From positions 2,542,001 to 2,606,000 of the forward strand of contig NC_079237.1 of the NCBI RefSeq assembly GCF_028502605.1: a stretch of 64,000 nt of DNA, in the 5' to 3' direction. Under the pieces are notes generated by a model. That model had not been told where the DNA came from. It saw only the letters and a list, made by a program, of their open reading frames with translations, and did not search any database. Below are positions 45,024 to 57,244 of this stretch, piece after piece (position 1 is the first letter of the stretch; each line of letters begins with the position of its first letter). Source of the stretch: Trichoderma breve (taxonomy: Eukaryota; Ascomycota; Sordariomycetes; Hypocreales; Hypocreaceae). The position numbers and the translations under genes were made by a program.

Positions 45024-45384
45024 GGCCGCAGTTGTTTGTGATTCTGGCCAGCAGATGGTCTGGGTTGCAGATTAAGAAGCCGAGAACTTGGAGCTTCGGA
45101 GGTGCGACAGCGCGCTGCATCATCCGCCGAATATGCAACTACCGCAGTTATTGCTAAATCCGGGAATCCCCTGCAGCTTGGATAAGTCGTCAGCTATTAC
45201 CTTTTTTTGGACGAGTGCGCTAGTACTAAGGAGGCAGTACTGGGACGATAATGCAAGCTCCCTGAAAATCGGCCTCAAATTATTTTCCAGATAAGGTGGA
45301 TGGGAAATTTTGCAATCACGACAACGGAGAACAAAAGTTGCAGCAAAACCAAGCACTCAAAGAATTATTTAAATCACAAAAACC
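45024..45384. promoter_or_regulatory. shared divergent promoter BIG1/RRP17
   Basis: 361 bp between opposite start codons, without a long ORF consistent with a gene. AATTATTTAAATC lies just before the RRP17 start. Confidence 0.45.
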
Positions 45385-46124
45385 ATGTTTGCAAAGCCGA
45401 GGCCGAAGAAGAGCGTCCTACCTCCACCGAGCAAAAAGCGCAAGTATGGCGTTGAAGAGGTCTCTTTCGACTTTGACGCTCGACAGGAATACCTCACTGG
45501 CTTCCATAAACGGAAACAACAGCGTATAAAGCTGGCGCAGGAAGAAGCTGCTAAGAGAGCACGAGAAGAGAGATTAAGAACGAGGAAACAGGTAATTTGC
45601 TTCTTCCCGGGTTTACTGGTAACGCCTCTGGTTGTTTGGTCTAACGTTTGCATTGTGGATAGATTCGAGATGAACGCAAGCGAGAAGTTGAGGAGCACGT
45701 CGAACACGTCAACAAGCTACTGCGGGAATCTGGCGCCATTGAGGTTGACAGCGCCGATGAGCAATCAGGATCGGGCGAAGAGGCGAACGAGGGAGAATGG
45801 ACCGGGTTTCCAGACCGGCCAAATCTCGACATTGTTGATCACGAAGAAGAGTACATAGACGAAGACCGATATACAACAGTCACAGTTGAGTCCGTCTCAA
45901 TATCAAGAGATGGCTTAGAACGGCCCGAGAAGCCTCAAGAACAGACCGAGGGGGGTCAAGAGCAAGAGACGGAGAAAGCGGATCAAGACAAACCAAAAGC
46001 CAAGGAATGGCCCAAGAAGAAGAAGCAAAAGTTCCGTTATGAGTCGAAATTCGACAGGCAGCTTACAGAAAGGAGGCAAAAGGCGAAGAGCAAAGCCAAA
46101 AGCAAGGCGCGCAGGTCGGAATGA
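45385..46124 (+). CDS. RRP17: ribosomal RNA-processing protein 17 (Nop25/NOL12 family)
   Basis: Two exons, 45385-45591 and 45663-46124, with a 71-nt intron (GTAATT...GGATAG). The product is 222 residues. The N-terminal half carries the family core YGVEEVSFDFDARQEYLTGFHKRKQQRIKLAQEEAAKRAREERL followed by RKQ-IRDERKREVEEHVEHVN. An acidic middle (SADEQSGSGEEANEGEW) and a Lys-rich tail with nucleolar-type basic clusters (KKKKQKFRYESKFDRQLTERRQKAKSKAKSKA) complete it. Yeast Rrp17 is a nucleolar 5'-3' exonuclease-like factor in 60S pre-rRNA maturation, and NOL12 is the human counterpart. The gene is intact. Confidence 0.9.
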
Positions 46125-46403
46125 AGGCTTTGAAGCACGAATATAGTTACCAGCTTCGGTAGCGATCTATGGATACCCCAAAAAAAAGGAAAAAGAAAAA
46201 AAAAAAAAGAACATGGTGATGAAACACGTAATTGTTGTAATGCTGCTGCTAAACATGGCGCTTCCCTGTGACACTTGAATCTTCTCTATCAACACGCGTC
46301 CCGCAACATCCTACATTATTTCCTTTGTGGTGCCTAAAAGGGGTCCAGCCGCACAACAGTTTGTGTTGGGCAGCCAAAGGGTATGCTGGCCAGCGAGTAC
46401 AAT
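46125..46403. other. convergent 3' region with poly-A tract
   Basis: Spacer between RRP17 and tropomyosin with an A-rich run at 46180-46210. No gene. Confidence 0.5.
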
Positions 46404-47046
46404 TTAAATGTTTCCAATCTCGTTCTGGAGCTCCTCCAGCTCCTTCTGCAGATCGGTGTGCTTCTTTGCCATCTCCTCATACTTCTGCTCCCACTGGTCG
46501 CGTTCATTCTCAAGGGCCTGGACCTTGCGCTCGAAGTGGCCGGCCTTGACATCAGTTTGTCGGAGCCTGTGATCGACATGTTAGCACGAGATTCGGTGGA
46601 AACGATACCGACGTGTGGGAGGGGTTGATAGAGTGGTATGACGTGCTCCTAAGGTGAACATACTTCTCGTTAGCCTCGCGCAGAGTCTTGTCGGCCTCCT
46701 CAGCCTCCTCCTCGAGCAGCTGCAGTCGTCGCTGCAGTGTCTCGTTCTGGGTTCCGTGCTCTTGTCCCTCATCGGCTACCTTTTTGAAGTCCTTGATGGC
46801 AGTCTCCAGCTTCTCGACCTCGCCCTCAAGGAGGCCGTTCTTGTGTTGCAGAGAAGTAATGTCCTGCTCTTTGGCCAGGTTCTCCTGCTCGAGAGTCTTG
46901 ACCTTGGTCTGGAGCTCCTCCACCTTGGCAATGGCCTCATCAGCCTCCAAGCGGAGCGAGTTCATTTTCTAGCTCATGCCGTTAGCCCGCGCCTCCCCAG
47001 GTCGGTGTAGCTTTCCCGAGAGTTTTACCTCCTTGATGCGATCCAT
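46404..47046 (-). CDS. TPM1: tropomyosin
   Basis: Three exons (47046-47029, 46968-46664, 46566-46404) give exactly 161 residues, the usual size of fungal tropomyosin. Exon 1 encodes only MDRIKE. The spliced sequence is MDRIKE-KMNSLRLEADEAIAKVEELQTKVKTLEQEN..., a continuous heptad coiled coil ending ...KELEELQNEIGNI. Intron 2 is GTATGT...TCACAG and splits the codon before LRQTDVKAGHFERKVQALENE. Tropomyosin wraps actin cables and works with formins and myosin in polarised growth and cytokinesis. The long open frames on the opposite strand are shadows of the coiled-coil codons. The overlapping splice structure is conserved in fungal homologues I know. Confidence 0.93.
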
Positions 47047-48105
47047 TTTGAAGTTGTGAAAGATTTGGCGGTCTTAGGTGGGTTTTCTTGGTTGAGGTCG
47101 GGAGAGGGACTGCAGAGGATTCGAAGCGTATTATGTAGAGTGTACTCGTAACAGAGCAGAGTAGAAGTAGAGTAGAGTAGAGTTGTCAAACCAGCCTGGA
47201 AAGGGGGTGGGGTAAGGAGAGTGTCTTGATGCCCCTCTACGATGCCTCGTCTGTGGCTGGTCGCGCCCCGCCGAGCCTTTAGGGACCTGGTACTGTAATA
47301 ACACCTGAGCTGCCCTCCAGCAACTAGACTCCGTACCTGCTAGGTACCCAGAGGGCTTAGTGCTAAGACGGTATCGACCACTAGGTACCCCGAAGAGGTC
47401 CCTCCACGGAATCTACAGCAGGCAGGAACATTACCCATGCAAGGCGCCCAATCTGCCTCGGGGCGCATGACAACTAGAGACTTTTGCAGAAATTGGGGGT
47501 TCTTAGTAGAGGCGAAACAGGTCAAGTGATGCTGCAAGTACCGCCAAACGGGGATGACAGGATGAACTTACGCAACCATACAAAGATGGTAACTAAAAAT
47601 ACAAAGGAAAAATGGTATGTACCTCGACACAATGATGAATACTAGGTACCTGGATGTCTCTACCCGTACAAAGAAAAATGAAATCGCAATATACTATGCG
47701 AAATTATCATTGTCTATTATCATTTTATTGCCGGTTCTTTGAAAGCACAAGCCACAGCTTCTTTGAGCCTCTCTTTCTCCTTATCGATTTGCCCATGTAA
47801 TTGTATTGCTGTGAAACACCAGACGCTAGTACTAATTCGGCATCAGTCCTGAAATTTGACGCTTACCTAAAATGCACTAAGTAGAGAGAGCCTTCCGCAC
47901 TCACAGTTGTCCGGTCAACGTCATATCAGCGGGATTCTCAACACGCGCCACTCTGACGCTACGAAATTCAACATTGCTACTATCGGCGGTTGTTCACACA
48001 TTGCGGTTTGTCCCGTGGAAGGCATGATATATGCTTTCTGGGGATTCATCAAATAAAAAGAAACGGAACGATTATATTTTCTGAGTTCCACTGCTCACAA
48101 CAACA
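47047..48105. other. intergenic between divergent genes
   Basis: Upstream of tropomyosin there is a GTAGAGTAGAAGTAGAGTAGAG repeat-like stretch (about 47135-47185) and several GGTACC/TAGGTACC palindromes (47340-47390, 47643). No supported gene. Confidence 0.5.
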
Positions 48106-49406
48106 ATGTTGTCCTCCCATCGAGAGCAGGAGAATCGGCTTCTCAGCCACCAGATTCCCTCCAAGCAACAGCCGAAGACACCAGGCATGCGATATCCGAA
48201 GACACCAATCGATTTGGGCCGAGGCAACGAGAATGCCTTGACCGGATTCGCTGGCAAAAATGCGATTCAGGGAGCGGGCAACCTTGGAGAGAATCAAAAA
48301 TTCATCTCCAAGAAACCCATGACGACCCCAACGGGTATGTAGGCCATATTGCATATCCGAGCTTGACAAGGTGCTCTGATCTAACCCATTGGATAGAATC
48401 CCGGATGCGAGCTCCACTGGGCAACAAGACGACGAACGCAAAAGCCAAGAACAGCCAAGGGCTTGGAATTGGAGGCAAGGCCGCCGTGCATGGGGTTGAA
48501 AGGACACAACTCAAGAGTATCGCGAGTCAGCAGCGGAAGCAGCAACAAAGGCAGAGACAAGCTGAATTAGCACCCAAGAATCTGTTTTCCCAACTCAGAG
48601 ACAGTCAAGTTTTTGATCACGACGAGCCGGAATACGCACCGCCTAACCCTCAACCTTTACCCTACCAATCCGATGTCTTCCCTCGCAATGGCCTCACCTT
48701 CAAGGGACTGAGTAAAGACAATCTGCTCAAAGGCTACTATGAACATTTCTATAACCCGGTGGACGCTCGTGGCGTATCACGCATGGACAAACAACTGGAA
48801 GACGAAATTGAAACCGCGATAGAAAAGGCTATAGCACGGAACGACCAGGATACGGATGAGTTCACCTGGAATAGTGCTGATCTTGCAGATGGAATGGAGA
48901 TTGCAGAGCGAATGACTAGGCAAAAAAGGAAACCCGCCTCCTCTTCACGTCAGCCTACAATGGTAACCAGATCGTCTAGATCTAGATTATCTGTAATGGA
49001 GGCTCTAGTGACGGATGGTTATGAAGAACATGTTGCCACTCGATCGTCAAGACGGCGAACTGTTGATCCTGCTATGGAGGCATTGTACTCCAGCGATCTT
49101 TCGTCACCATTCGCGCTTCGGAGCCGAGGAGAAAGTGCCTCTAAGCGGTTGACTCGTGCGCAGAGTGCGGCCCGAGATGAATTCGACAACAATGATTTTA
49201 AGCCAGCTGGCAGCGTGAGCCCCGTTTATCGGAACGCATCCAACGAGAGGGTATCAGGTGCTATAACTCGCTCACGCTTTTCTACTGGCTCACGCTTTTC
49301 TACTGGCTCTGATGGCGAATATGCTGGCAGCAGTCTCCCAGTAGCTGGTTCGTCCTACCAGGACTCAGAGGACGACGAGGAATTTGAGTTAAGATTCGAC
49401 CTTTAG
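48106..49406 (+). CDS. uncharacterised basic, mostly disordered protein
   Basis: Two exons, 48106-48334 and 48397-49406, with a 62-nt intron (GTATGT, CTAACC branch, GGATAG). The product is 412 residues. The N-terminus holds Pro-directed motifs (SKQQPKTPGMRYPKTPID) and MRAPLGNKTTNAKAK, which would suit cyclin-dependent kinase sites and a nuclear protein. The middle has a Gln/Arg stretch (QQRKQQQRQRQAEL) and a better-conserved-looking block EPEYAPPNPQPLPYQSDVFP ... GYYEHFYNPVDARGVSRMDKQLEDEIE (about 160-240). The C-terminus is Ser/Arg-rich with a tandem SRFSTG-SRFSTG and an acidic end (DSEDDEEFEL). I do not recognise a named family. Securin-like or kinetochore-associated roles come to mind from the motifs, but nothing proves them. 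Confidence 0.65.
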
Positions 49407-49635
49407 ATTGCTTTTTCGATCGACTTGGACTTGAAATGGAGCAACAGGAGTTTAGGGGTTTAAAATGACGGATTTCTTTGAAGGAACGGATTGTAACGTT
49501 TGTGTGTCTTGTAAATTATTATTATCACCTTCGAGTAATCGAGTTTCAAACACAATCCGCGATATAAACCCTGCTCGTGATTACTGTTATGATTAATAGT
49601 ACGTAATAGAAGTTTACATGATGAGCTACTGGTCC
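49407..49635. other. convergent 3' region
   Basis: AT-rich spacer of 229 bp between two converging genes. No gene. Confidence 0.45.
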
Positions 49636-50862
49636 CTATCTGTAGGCTATGACAATGTCCTCCAGACCTAGGTGGTTGATCCTCATCGCTCTTGACAAAT
49701 CCAAGTTTTCGCGGCGTAGCCGTTCAGCACGAAGTCGTTCGTCATCCCAAGCCCGTAGCCGTTCCTGCCGCTGACGTTTCAGCATTTTTCGCTTAAGCGG
49801 TCCACGAGGGCGTGGCTCTTCGGCCATCTCGAGACAGATGACGCCGGGGTTTCGTGTCGAATATCTATACCAGCCTGACGTTGGCTGTGTTAGGGATGCC
49901 ATGGTATAAGTCGCTATGACGCCTTTGATACTCGCAATTCTCTCATCATCGAAGTCGATCCAAAGCGGTGGATTATCATCTACTTGGTTCTCGTCACCGC
50001 GAATAAATCGTGATACGACTATACTGCTTGCAACTTCGTGGCGAATAGCGATGACCAGGCATGAGAGAGGCGCTACTGACACTGGATCAATATCTGAGTC
50101 TGTCCTGTAGATTGGCAAGACAATGTTTGTGTCGGCAGTCTCAGCGAGCCACTTTACGGGGTACTTCTTCTCTTCAATTGCCAGCACATTGTCTGGGAGC
50201 TCGATTTCCTCCGGTATGAATGCGAAATGCAGGTCGACTCCTCGCAGTCTCCTCAGTTGCCGCACAACACGAATATTAAGCAGCAAGATGGCCGACATCT
50301 CCAAGCTACGTAGCTTCAAGGGAAACTTGTGCATGAAATTGAGCAACCGCGCAGCACCAGGGTCCAGAGTCTTCCATCCAGGAGGATGAGCTGCGTGACT
50401 GTGCATTTTCCTTCTCCGGCTTCCGTTTGAACACCAGTGAAAGGAATCGTCCCGTCTTCTATAGGTGTTTACTGGACCATTGGGGAAAATGCTGACATGT
50501 CCCATTTCAAAGAAGATTTTGGGCGTCGGGCTATAAGCTGTACCTTGGGAGTGTGGCAAGAGCTTAGAGCCACCCCAAGAACTGCTGCCGTACTCCAAAA
50601 GGGAGAGAAGAAGTGTGCTCGTGTGAAAGGTGAATATACAGCGCTTGCGAAATGCATCTCTGATTTCTCTCTTGACCGCCCGGCTTACGAGGAGGAGGTT
50701 GAACACAGTGAGGTGCCGGCGAGACGCTTCCGGCGTCTTGTATATGTCAGAAGGCGTGTGCTGTCCCGAGATGAGGCGCATGTCGTGTGACACTATTTGG
50801 ATCCAAATCTCATCGCGCAGTTCGCGGGGGAGGTCAAAGATTGTGAGCTTGCTTTGGGCCAT
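49636..50862 (-). CDS. F-box-like / 2EXR-type fungal protein
   Basis: Single exon, 408 residues. The N-terminus LTIFDLPRELRDEIWIQIV resembles the LPxELRdxIW motif at the start of fungal F-box-like and 2EXR proteins, with VFNLLLVSRAVKREIRDAF as the second helix. The rest has no recognisable domain. The last 60 residues are strongly basic with Arg/Glu (LKRKMLKRQRQERLRAWDDERLRAERLRRENLDLSR), a likely helical segment. Proteins of this type are very numerous and mostly uncharacterised in filamentous ascomycetes. It is intact with one clear start. Confidence 0.6.
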   Translation of the reverse strand: MAQSKLTIFDLPRELRDEIWIQIVSHDMRLISGQHTPSDIYKTPEASRRHLTVFNLLLVSRAVKREIRDAFRKRCIFTFHTSTLLLSLLEYGSSSWGGSKLLPHSQGTAYSPTPKIFFEMGHVSIFPNGPVNTYRRRDDSFHWCSNGSRRRKMHSHAAHPPGWKTLDPGAARLLNFMHKFPLKLRSLEMSAILLLNIRVVRQLRRLRGVDLHFAFIPEEIELPDNVLAIEEKKYPVKWLAETADTNIVLPIYRTDSDIDPVSVAPLSCLVIAIRHEVASSIVVSRFIRGDENQVDDNPPLWIDFDDERIASIKGVIATYTMASLTQPTSGWYRYSTRNPGVICLEMAEEPRPRGPLKRKMLKRQRQERLRAWDDERLRAERLRRENLDLSRAMRINHLGLEDIVIAYR

Positions 50863-52286
50863 GGTAAGATTCTTTGATGTACAGGTTTCAACATCAGAGA
50901 GACACGAGTTGAATGAGGGGGATCTGATGACTGGAATGCCTCGTCCATTTCATGCTTCTCTTTGTACGGTACGCAGTGATATCAAAGGGTACGCATTTCA
51001 TCCTACCAAGCGAAGGTCAGAAAAAGCGAGGGTGCAAAATGAATACGTACATACATTCAGTAATATGAGCACTTAACCAACTCGCTCAACATTTATTCAG
51101 CCAGCACTCGAACTTTATTATATAAATATAGTAGCAGTTACTAGAAACATGTAAATATACCTGTAGAAGTCACTAGAAAAATATTGATATAGTAGCAGTT
51201 ACTATAGAAATATAGTAGTAGTTCCTAGTAGTAGCAGTTACGATTGAAATATAGATATAGCAGCTACTCCTTTTGTAGGCGTATGGTTCAACCCGTGGGT
51301 GTTCGAAATCTTCCCAGTCTCGCTTTTTCTGTCCTCCGCTTGCCTACCTAATTCATTGACGGTGACTCACTCATGGGAAGGAGTTGGCACTTGTTTGGTT
51401 AGTGGTTGGCTGGCGCACGGCCGCGCTCGAAACCATTCTGGGACAAGGCTGCAAGAGGCCAAGGTGAAGGTTGTTGATTGGATGCATTTGGCCACCAGTG
51501 AAAGGATCGTTGTGCATGGATAGATGCATCTAGATTTGGGGGTTGCTACTATTTATATGGTCGCGCTTTGAAACTGCACATTTGACGCGTGTGTGAATGA
51601 GCTCCGTATTCTATAACGTCCGCCCTTGAAAGGAAAACAGGGAAAGGGAAAAAAACAAAGAACACAAAGAACAAATCAAAACACATTTTCCTCAAGAGCA
51701 CCTGACCCCCCACTAGAAAGTGTAAATTCTCAACTACGAACCTTGAGATCCTCTGGACATATAAGGCATACTCAAAGTGTATAAGCCACCCACCACCTAC
51801 TAGCTACAACACTTCCATACAAACTTGATATTCGGAATATCGTAGCTCCTCGCTCCGCGAATTCCTGGGGCGGGCCCGCGCCAACCTTGACAACCCACCT
51901 GCTGACTACGCCGAAAACGTCCATCCCCATTGCATTGTCCCTTTTCAACTTGAACGCTCAACTTGCGTCTTTGCAAGGCATTTCCCGCTCCTCCAGCACC
52001 TCCCCCGCGGCTTCTCGAGCTCGCCAGCCATTGCGCCGCGGTCGCCGACGACGCTTCACCCCCTGAGCTGGCTTTTCACAGCGCCTGAGCCCTCTGCGAC
52101 GCAGCGCACTCCGCCTATCCGGAGCCTCAATTTTCGGCTTCCCAGGTCGCGTGGGCGCTCTAGCGCGTACCACAGAAGCCGCCGCTCAGCCCCGACGGAA
52201 GTGATGCATGGCAAGCCTTACCACACACTGAGCGAGGTATCATGATTACACCACGGCGCTCGAGATAGCAGGAGCTCATCGACACG
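50863..52286. other. intergenic region upstream of SET1
   Basis: No gene supported. It includes a TA-rich repeat tract (51114-51262, listed separately). The 51.6-52.2 kb part is CT-rich and GC-rich and is probably promoter plus 5' leader of SET1. Confidence 0.5.
51114..51262. repeat. TAGTAGCAGTTACTA degenerate tandem repeats
   Basis: At least four diverged copies of ATATAGTAGCAGTTACTA-like units, for example at 51126-51143, 51189-51207, 51209-51226 and 51226-51243. Related GTAGAAGTCACTAGAAAAATAT units lie between them. The copy-to-copy changes look like old decay. Confidence 0.6.
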
Positions 52287-55200
52287 ATGACTCGGCCGCC
52301 ACCTGGCGTGAGCTTCGCGCAATTCTTCCCCAACGCCCCCAAGCTCAAAACAGAGGCCCAAGGACGTGCCAAGCGGGGCCTCCAGGTCGTTGACCCGGCG
52401 CCAGAAACTGCCGTCATGACAGATGCCGACTCGAATGATTTCGCTCGACGTTGCCAAACCACTACCTCATCAGATCCCCCTCTGCCGCAGCCGCAAGCCG
52501 ACGACAACGGGTCGTCGCCGGGTGATATGCCCAGTACCGTGGGCTCAACCAGCTCACATGCCAGCTCTGCATCCTCCCTCTTCAGCGGCTCTGCCGTGCC
52601 AGTTGCGACAGCCACGTCCGCCGGACCATCCATGAGTGCGACTCCATTCACTTCCACAGACTCGCCCTCCTCCTTCCACGCGCCTGCGAAGTCTAGCATG
52701 TCTACGCCTTCTATTGTCGACCGTGCTTCGGGGCAACCGTCAGAGAATGCCGCGTCCGCTGGCCAACACCTGCGGCAGGACAGGACCTCCTCGATTGAAC
52801 GCATCCCAGCTCGAGACCCCTTGCCTTCGATCAAGGGCATCAAGTGCATACATGACCCGCTCCTCGATCGACTGCGCAAAAAGGTCGTAAATAAGAATGC
52901 GAAACCAGTATACAAGGAGTTCGGCTTGGTATGTATAAATAACACATTTCCTCCACTGCTGGAGGAAGGGGGGGCGTCATTTGTTTTTTTGGAGCGCTGA
53001 ATGGCTAATTGTTGGAATAGGAAGATGACGCCCCCCCTGCGGACCCTCGCCTCACAAAGGCGGGAGATAGGCTGGGATATATCAACACAGACTATTACCT
53101 GCCCAAAGCTCGCCTGCGCCATGCTCCCGAGAACCTCAAGCCGTATGCCTATGACCCAAAGACGTCCATTGGGCCGGGCCCTCCTACCCAGGTCCTAGTG
53201 ACCAAGTACAACCCGCTGGTGTCGTTCAACAAAGTCATCGCAATATTCGCCGCCTTCGGCGAGATTGCAGAAAGCAGCAATAAGATGCACCCAGACACAG
53301 GCAGCTATCTCGGCTTCGCAACCATTCGATACCGCGACTCCAAACGCCCGGACCGTCCGCGGGTGTCCGCCATTGATGCCGCGCGACGAGCCGTTCGCAC
53401 TCGAGGAATCAAGGTCGATGCCGACATTGTCAAGGTAGAATACGACCCTGAAGGTCGGAAGAGCCGGCGCATGCTGGAAGAGGTACTCAAAAGAGAGAGA
53501 GAGAAGCTGGCCAACGAGTCGGCACGAATAAAGCCTCCTCCCACAGGGCCTAAATCTGCGACTGCTCCTGGCTTTTCGAGACCTCCTCCAACAGCACCCA
53601 AGGGTCTCGGACCTCAAAGACCTCACCCGACACTTGGAGTCCCAGCTACAGCGCCGCCGAAATCGCAAGCGCCGCCGCCACCCACAGCAACAGCAGCTGT
53701 CGCCGCCGCAACACAGCAAGCCCGCCCTCATGCAGCCGTCGAGTCACAGGTTATCAGCTCACAATTGGCTAATGATCCATATATATTTGTCGGGTCCGAA
53801 AGTGTCCCGACCCTCCCTAGTATAATACCCCATATGAAGAAGCGCTTAAAGAATTATGGATTTGAAGATATCCGCCTCGACAAATCAGGGTTCTACATCG
53901 TTTTTCGAAACTCCTTTACCGGGCGAAGCGAAGCCGAACGATGTTTTCGGGCTGTTAATCACACCGAATTCTTCAATTACAATATGGCTATGCAACTTTG
54001 CGTGCCGCGATCATCTTATATCGATTCCGCCTCGAAATCAAGCCCTAGCCCCGAGCGAGCACCTAGAAAGGATCATCGGGCAGAGAAGGCAGAGTTGGAG
54101 AGGAAGCGCAGAGAAGACGAGGCCGACCTTGAGGAAGAAAAGAGGCAGAGGGCCAAGAACTTCGACCCTGTAATTGAGGCCGTGGAGGTCGTTCGGCGTG
54201 AGATGACTGAACATCTCATCAGGCATATCCGCACTCAAGTTGCGGCGCCGGCGCTGGCCGAATTCCTCAATCCAGCTAATCACGTTGCTAAGAGGCGGAA
54301 GCTTAACATCGACCCTGTAGAGACCGAAGAAGACGCTTTCGACAGCGGTAGCACCAGCCCTAAATTGGGAACTCCCAATTCTCGAGCCGATCCCATCGAA
54401 CGCCGGACCGGCCGTCTAGAGCCCAAAGCCCTCCCAAGGATTCGCAAGAGCAAAACAAAAGGTCTCGCTCATCGGAGTACCTTTGTCGATCCCTTTGCCC
54501 GAAAACGGGCTTCGGCGGCTCGCCCAGCGTTTCGATCCTTGCATCATCGTCTCAAAAGTTTGGATAGCGACTTTGAATCGGACGATGATGCAGATGCTAG
54601 GGTGCTAACAGCTCGAGATGCTCGCCAGTCAGAATCACGCCCACGGAGTCGCATGAGTACTGATGACGAGGCTTCCAAGGATGATTTTGCCTCATGGGGT
54701 CCGGGTGAAGACGATTCCATGACAGAGGCAAGTCTCGCCATCGACAGCTCGATCGCAAAGAAACGAAAGTTGGAGATCTCGATTGAAAAAGCATTCAAGA
54801 GACAGAAAAAATCCGACGAAGAACTATTTGGCGTCAAAATCGATCAAATTGATGCCGAGTTCAAGGTTGTCGAAGACTCTGACGATACTGGTCTAGACCT
54901 GGAGGTGACTGCAGAGCGAGAAGATTCAACTCTTGAGGGACCATTGTCGCAAGCCGAGAATTTATCCAAAACAAAGCCCGCTAAATCTAAACGAAAGTCC
55001 AAGAAGCAACTACTCCAGGAACAAGAGGCACAGGCCAAACAATCCGAGGCTGAATCACAGCTTTCAGATGCGGATGAAGTGAAGCCCACCAGCGAGAAGG
55101 TGCCAGAGCTCGAGATTGTGCCCGAGAAATATGACGAGAGGCTGTTCGCGACAAAGCCAATGACTGCTGCGGCAACACTCCCCGACGGCTTCAAACCTGA

Positions 55201-56216
55201 CATTACTTCCTTGGCGGCCCTGTCCTTGGGACCGACTGATGTCCCGGATATCACTAGATTGCTCAAGAAATTCCAGATCGAAGAGATTGGCAACCCAGAG
55301 TTATGGCTGTGGAAACGGAGCCGTGTCAGGGAACTCAATACATCTGATGGCCTCTTAGGTGGCCCAGTCCGTATCGAAGGCTACTATGTGCCGAATGCAA
55401 GCGGCTGCGCGCGAACTGAAGGAGCCAAGAAGATTCTGAATTCGGAGAAATCAAAATATCTACCGCATCATATCAAGGTTCAAAAGGCCAGAGAGGAGCG
55501 AGAGGCAAATTCCAAGAAGACGGGTAGAGATGCCACTATGGCTGCGAATGAAGCTGCCAAGCTGGCCGCCGAAAAGCTCATCGCCAAGGGCAACTCCCGA
55601 GCAAACCGCGCCACAAACCGGCGATACGTGGCCGACCTCAATGACCAGAAGAAGACGCTTGGGCAAGACTCTGATGTCTTCAAGTTCAACCAGCTCAAGA
55701 AGCGGAAGAAGCCTGTCAAGTTTGCCCGCTCTGCCATTCATAATTGGGGCTTGTACGCTATGGAAAACATCAACAAGGACGATATGATTATCGAGTATGT
55801 GGGTGAGGAAGTTCGACAGCAGATTGCAGAGATTCGGGAGAACCGTTACCTCAAAAGCGGTATTGGCAGCAGTTATTTATTCCGAATCGATGACAATACG
55901 GTCATTGACGCCACGAAAAAGGGAGGTATTGCACGGTTCATCAACCACAGCTGCATGCCCAATTGCACTGCCAAAATCATCAAGGTCGAGGGTAGCAAGC
56001 GGATTGTCATTTATGCTCTGCGTGATATTGCCATGAGTAAGTGTGATGACTCTATTTATGATTTTTTTCCCCTTCTTCTTTGGCCTACAGTCAAGCTAAC
56101 CACATCGTTTAGACGAAGAATTGACCTATGACTACAAATTTGAGCGAGAGATTGGCAGTCTGGACCGTATCCCCTGCTTATGTGGCACGGCAGCGTGCAA
56201 AGGGTTCCTCAACTAA
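52287..56216 (+). CDS. SET1: histone H3K4 methyltransferase Set1 (COMPASS)
   Basis: Three exons (52287-52928, 53021-56036, 56113-56216), 1,253 residues. The N-terminus is Ser/Thr/Pro-rich and disordered. The first RRM-like region is about 276-360 ([20 protein letters not shown] ... [11 protein letters not shown]). The Set1-associated second RRM is about 468-545 ([20 protein letters not shown] ... [17 protein letters not shown]). The middle is acidic and charged; the n-SET region is about 960-1100. SET is about 1110-1235: [43 protein letters not shown] and, across the last intron, [12 protein letters not shown]. The post-[16 protein letters not shown] ends the protein. Set1 is the catalytic subunit of COMPASS, which mono- to tri-methylates histone H3 lysine 4 at active genes. 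All key residues are present. Confidence 0.95.
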
Positions 56217-57244
56217 TACCCGCCTTATTTCACGAGATATCGTTCAGTTGGCATTAATACCAGGCTGGTTAGCAGTAATACCCCAGCCTCGACCTGGTTG
56301 CCGGGCTGGGAGCGTACGATGTGCTGCTAATACCGAGCTGTCGACTGAATGTTTAATACGAGTTTATTTTGATTATTGGGCTGATCAATCTTTTTTCTTT
56401 TTTCTTACTTTACTTGCAGTACCATCCGTTATCGCATGTCAACCATGGGGTAACATAATGCAGATTTTGGTAAATCGGCTGGGCTTTCACGAAAGGAAAA
56501 GAAGAAGGCTGTCATGGATCAACAACAGCTGATGATGGCGTTGAAAGGGAATCAATCGCATTCAAAAACAAACAAACACGAACAGGCACTCTGAAGGAGA
56601 AAAAAAAAAATAAGATAAAGGATTGTGGGCAAACAATGGCCCCCGGGCAGTCATGGAGTTATCAGTGTGACTTGGGATGGACAAAAATTTCAGACAAAAA
56701 GAGGGCCGCCAGTTTTGATACGGAGGCTGGTTTATTTTCTCCGGGTTTCGCCTCCCTCGCCTCTTCGTTTTTTTCGTTGGCTGGTAATTTAAAAAGAAAA
56801 AAAACAACAACCCTCAGGGAAAGGGTGTACATATAACTCGGAGTTTCTTTGATGGATGGATAATGGCAAACCGACGGCGAGGAAGGCCAAAGTTCAAGCG
56901 ATTTCATGCAGGAAAGGAAGCGGGAAGGGGAGGGTTGAAGAACGCAATGCTAGGTAGTTATATTCATCTTTCGCTATCCTATGAAGGGGAAAAAAAAAGT
57001 GCCGGCTCGACTCAGCCCAGCCGAGCCATGATCTGCCCACGTCTCAGTCGCGGCAGAATATGTAAAATTAACGAGTCCTTTGAATTCAGCCATATTGCCG
57101 CTGCTCCTCTCCGTTGTGCGTGTTACCCAATCTGTTTCCTTTGAAAGTGTCCATCTCCTTCAGCCTTTGAAACTTGTGTGTTCAGTATGCATGCATTGTG
57201 ACTATCGCAGCTGCCAGTAAAACACATGGAACCGCCGTGATCCA
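56217..57244. other. convergent 3' region
   Basis: About 1 kb between SET1 and the next minus-strand gene, with T/A-rich runs (56390-56405, 56598-56612) and GGCTGG-type repeats. No gene supported. Confidence 0.5.

Noticed and set aside
53195..55741. Several minus-strand frames opposite SET1
   Set aside because: Shadows of the Ser/Arg/Glu-rich coding strand; the SET1 exons explain the region.
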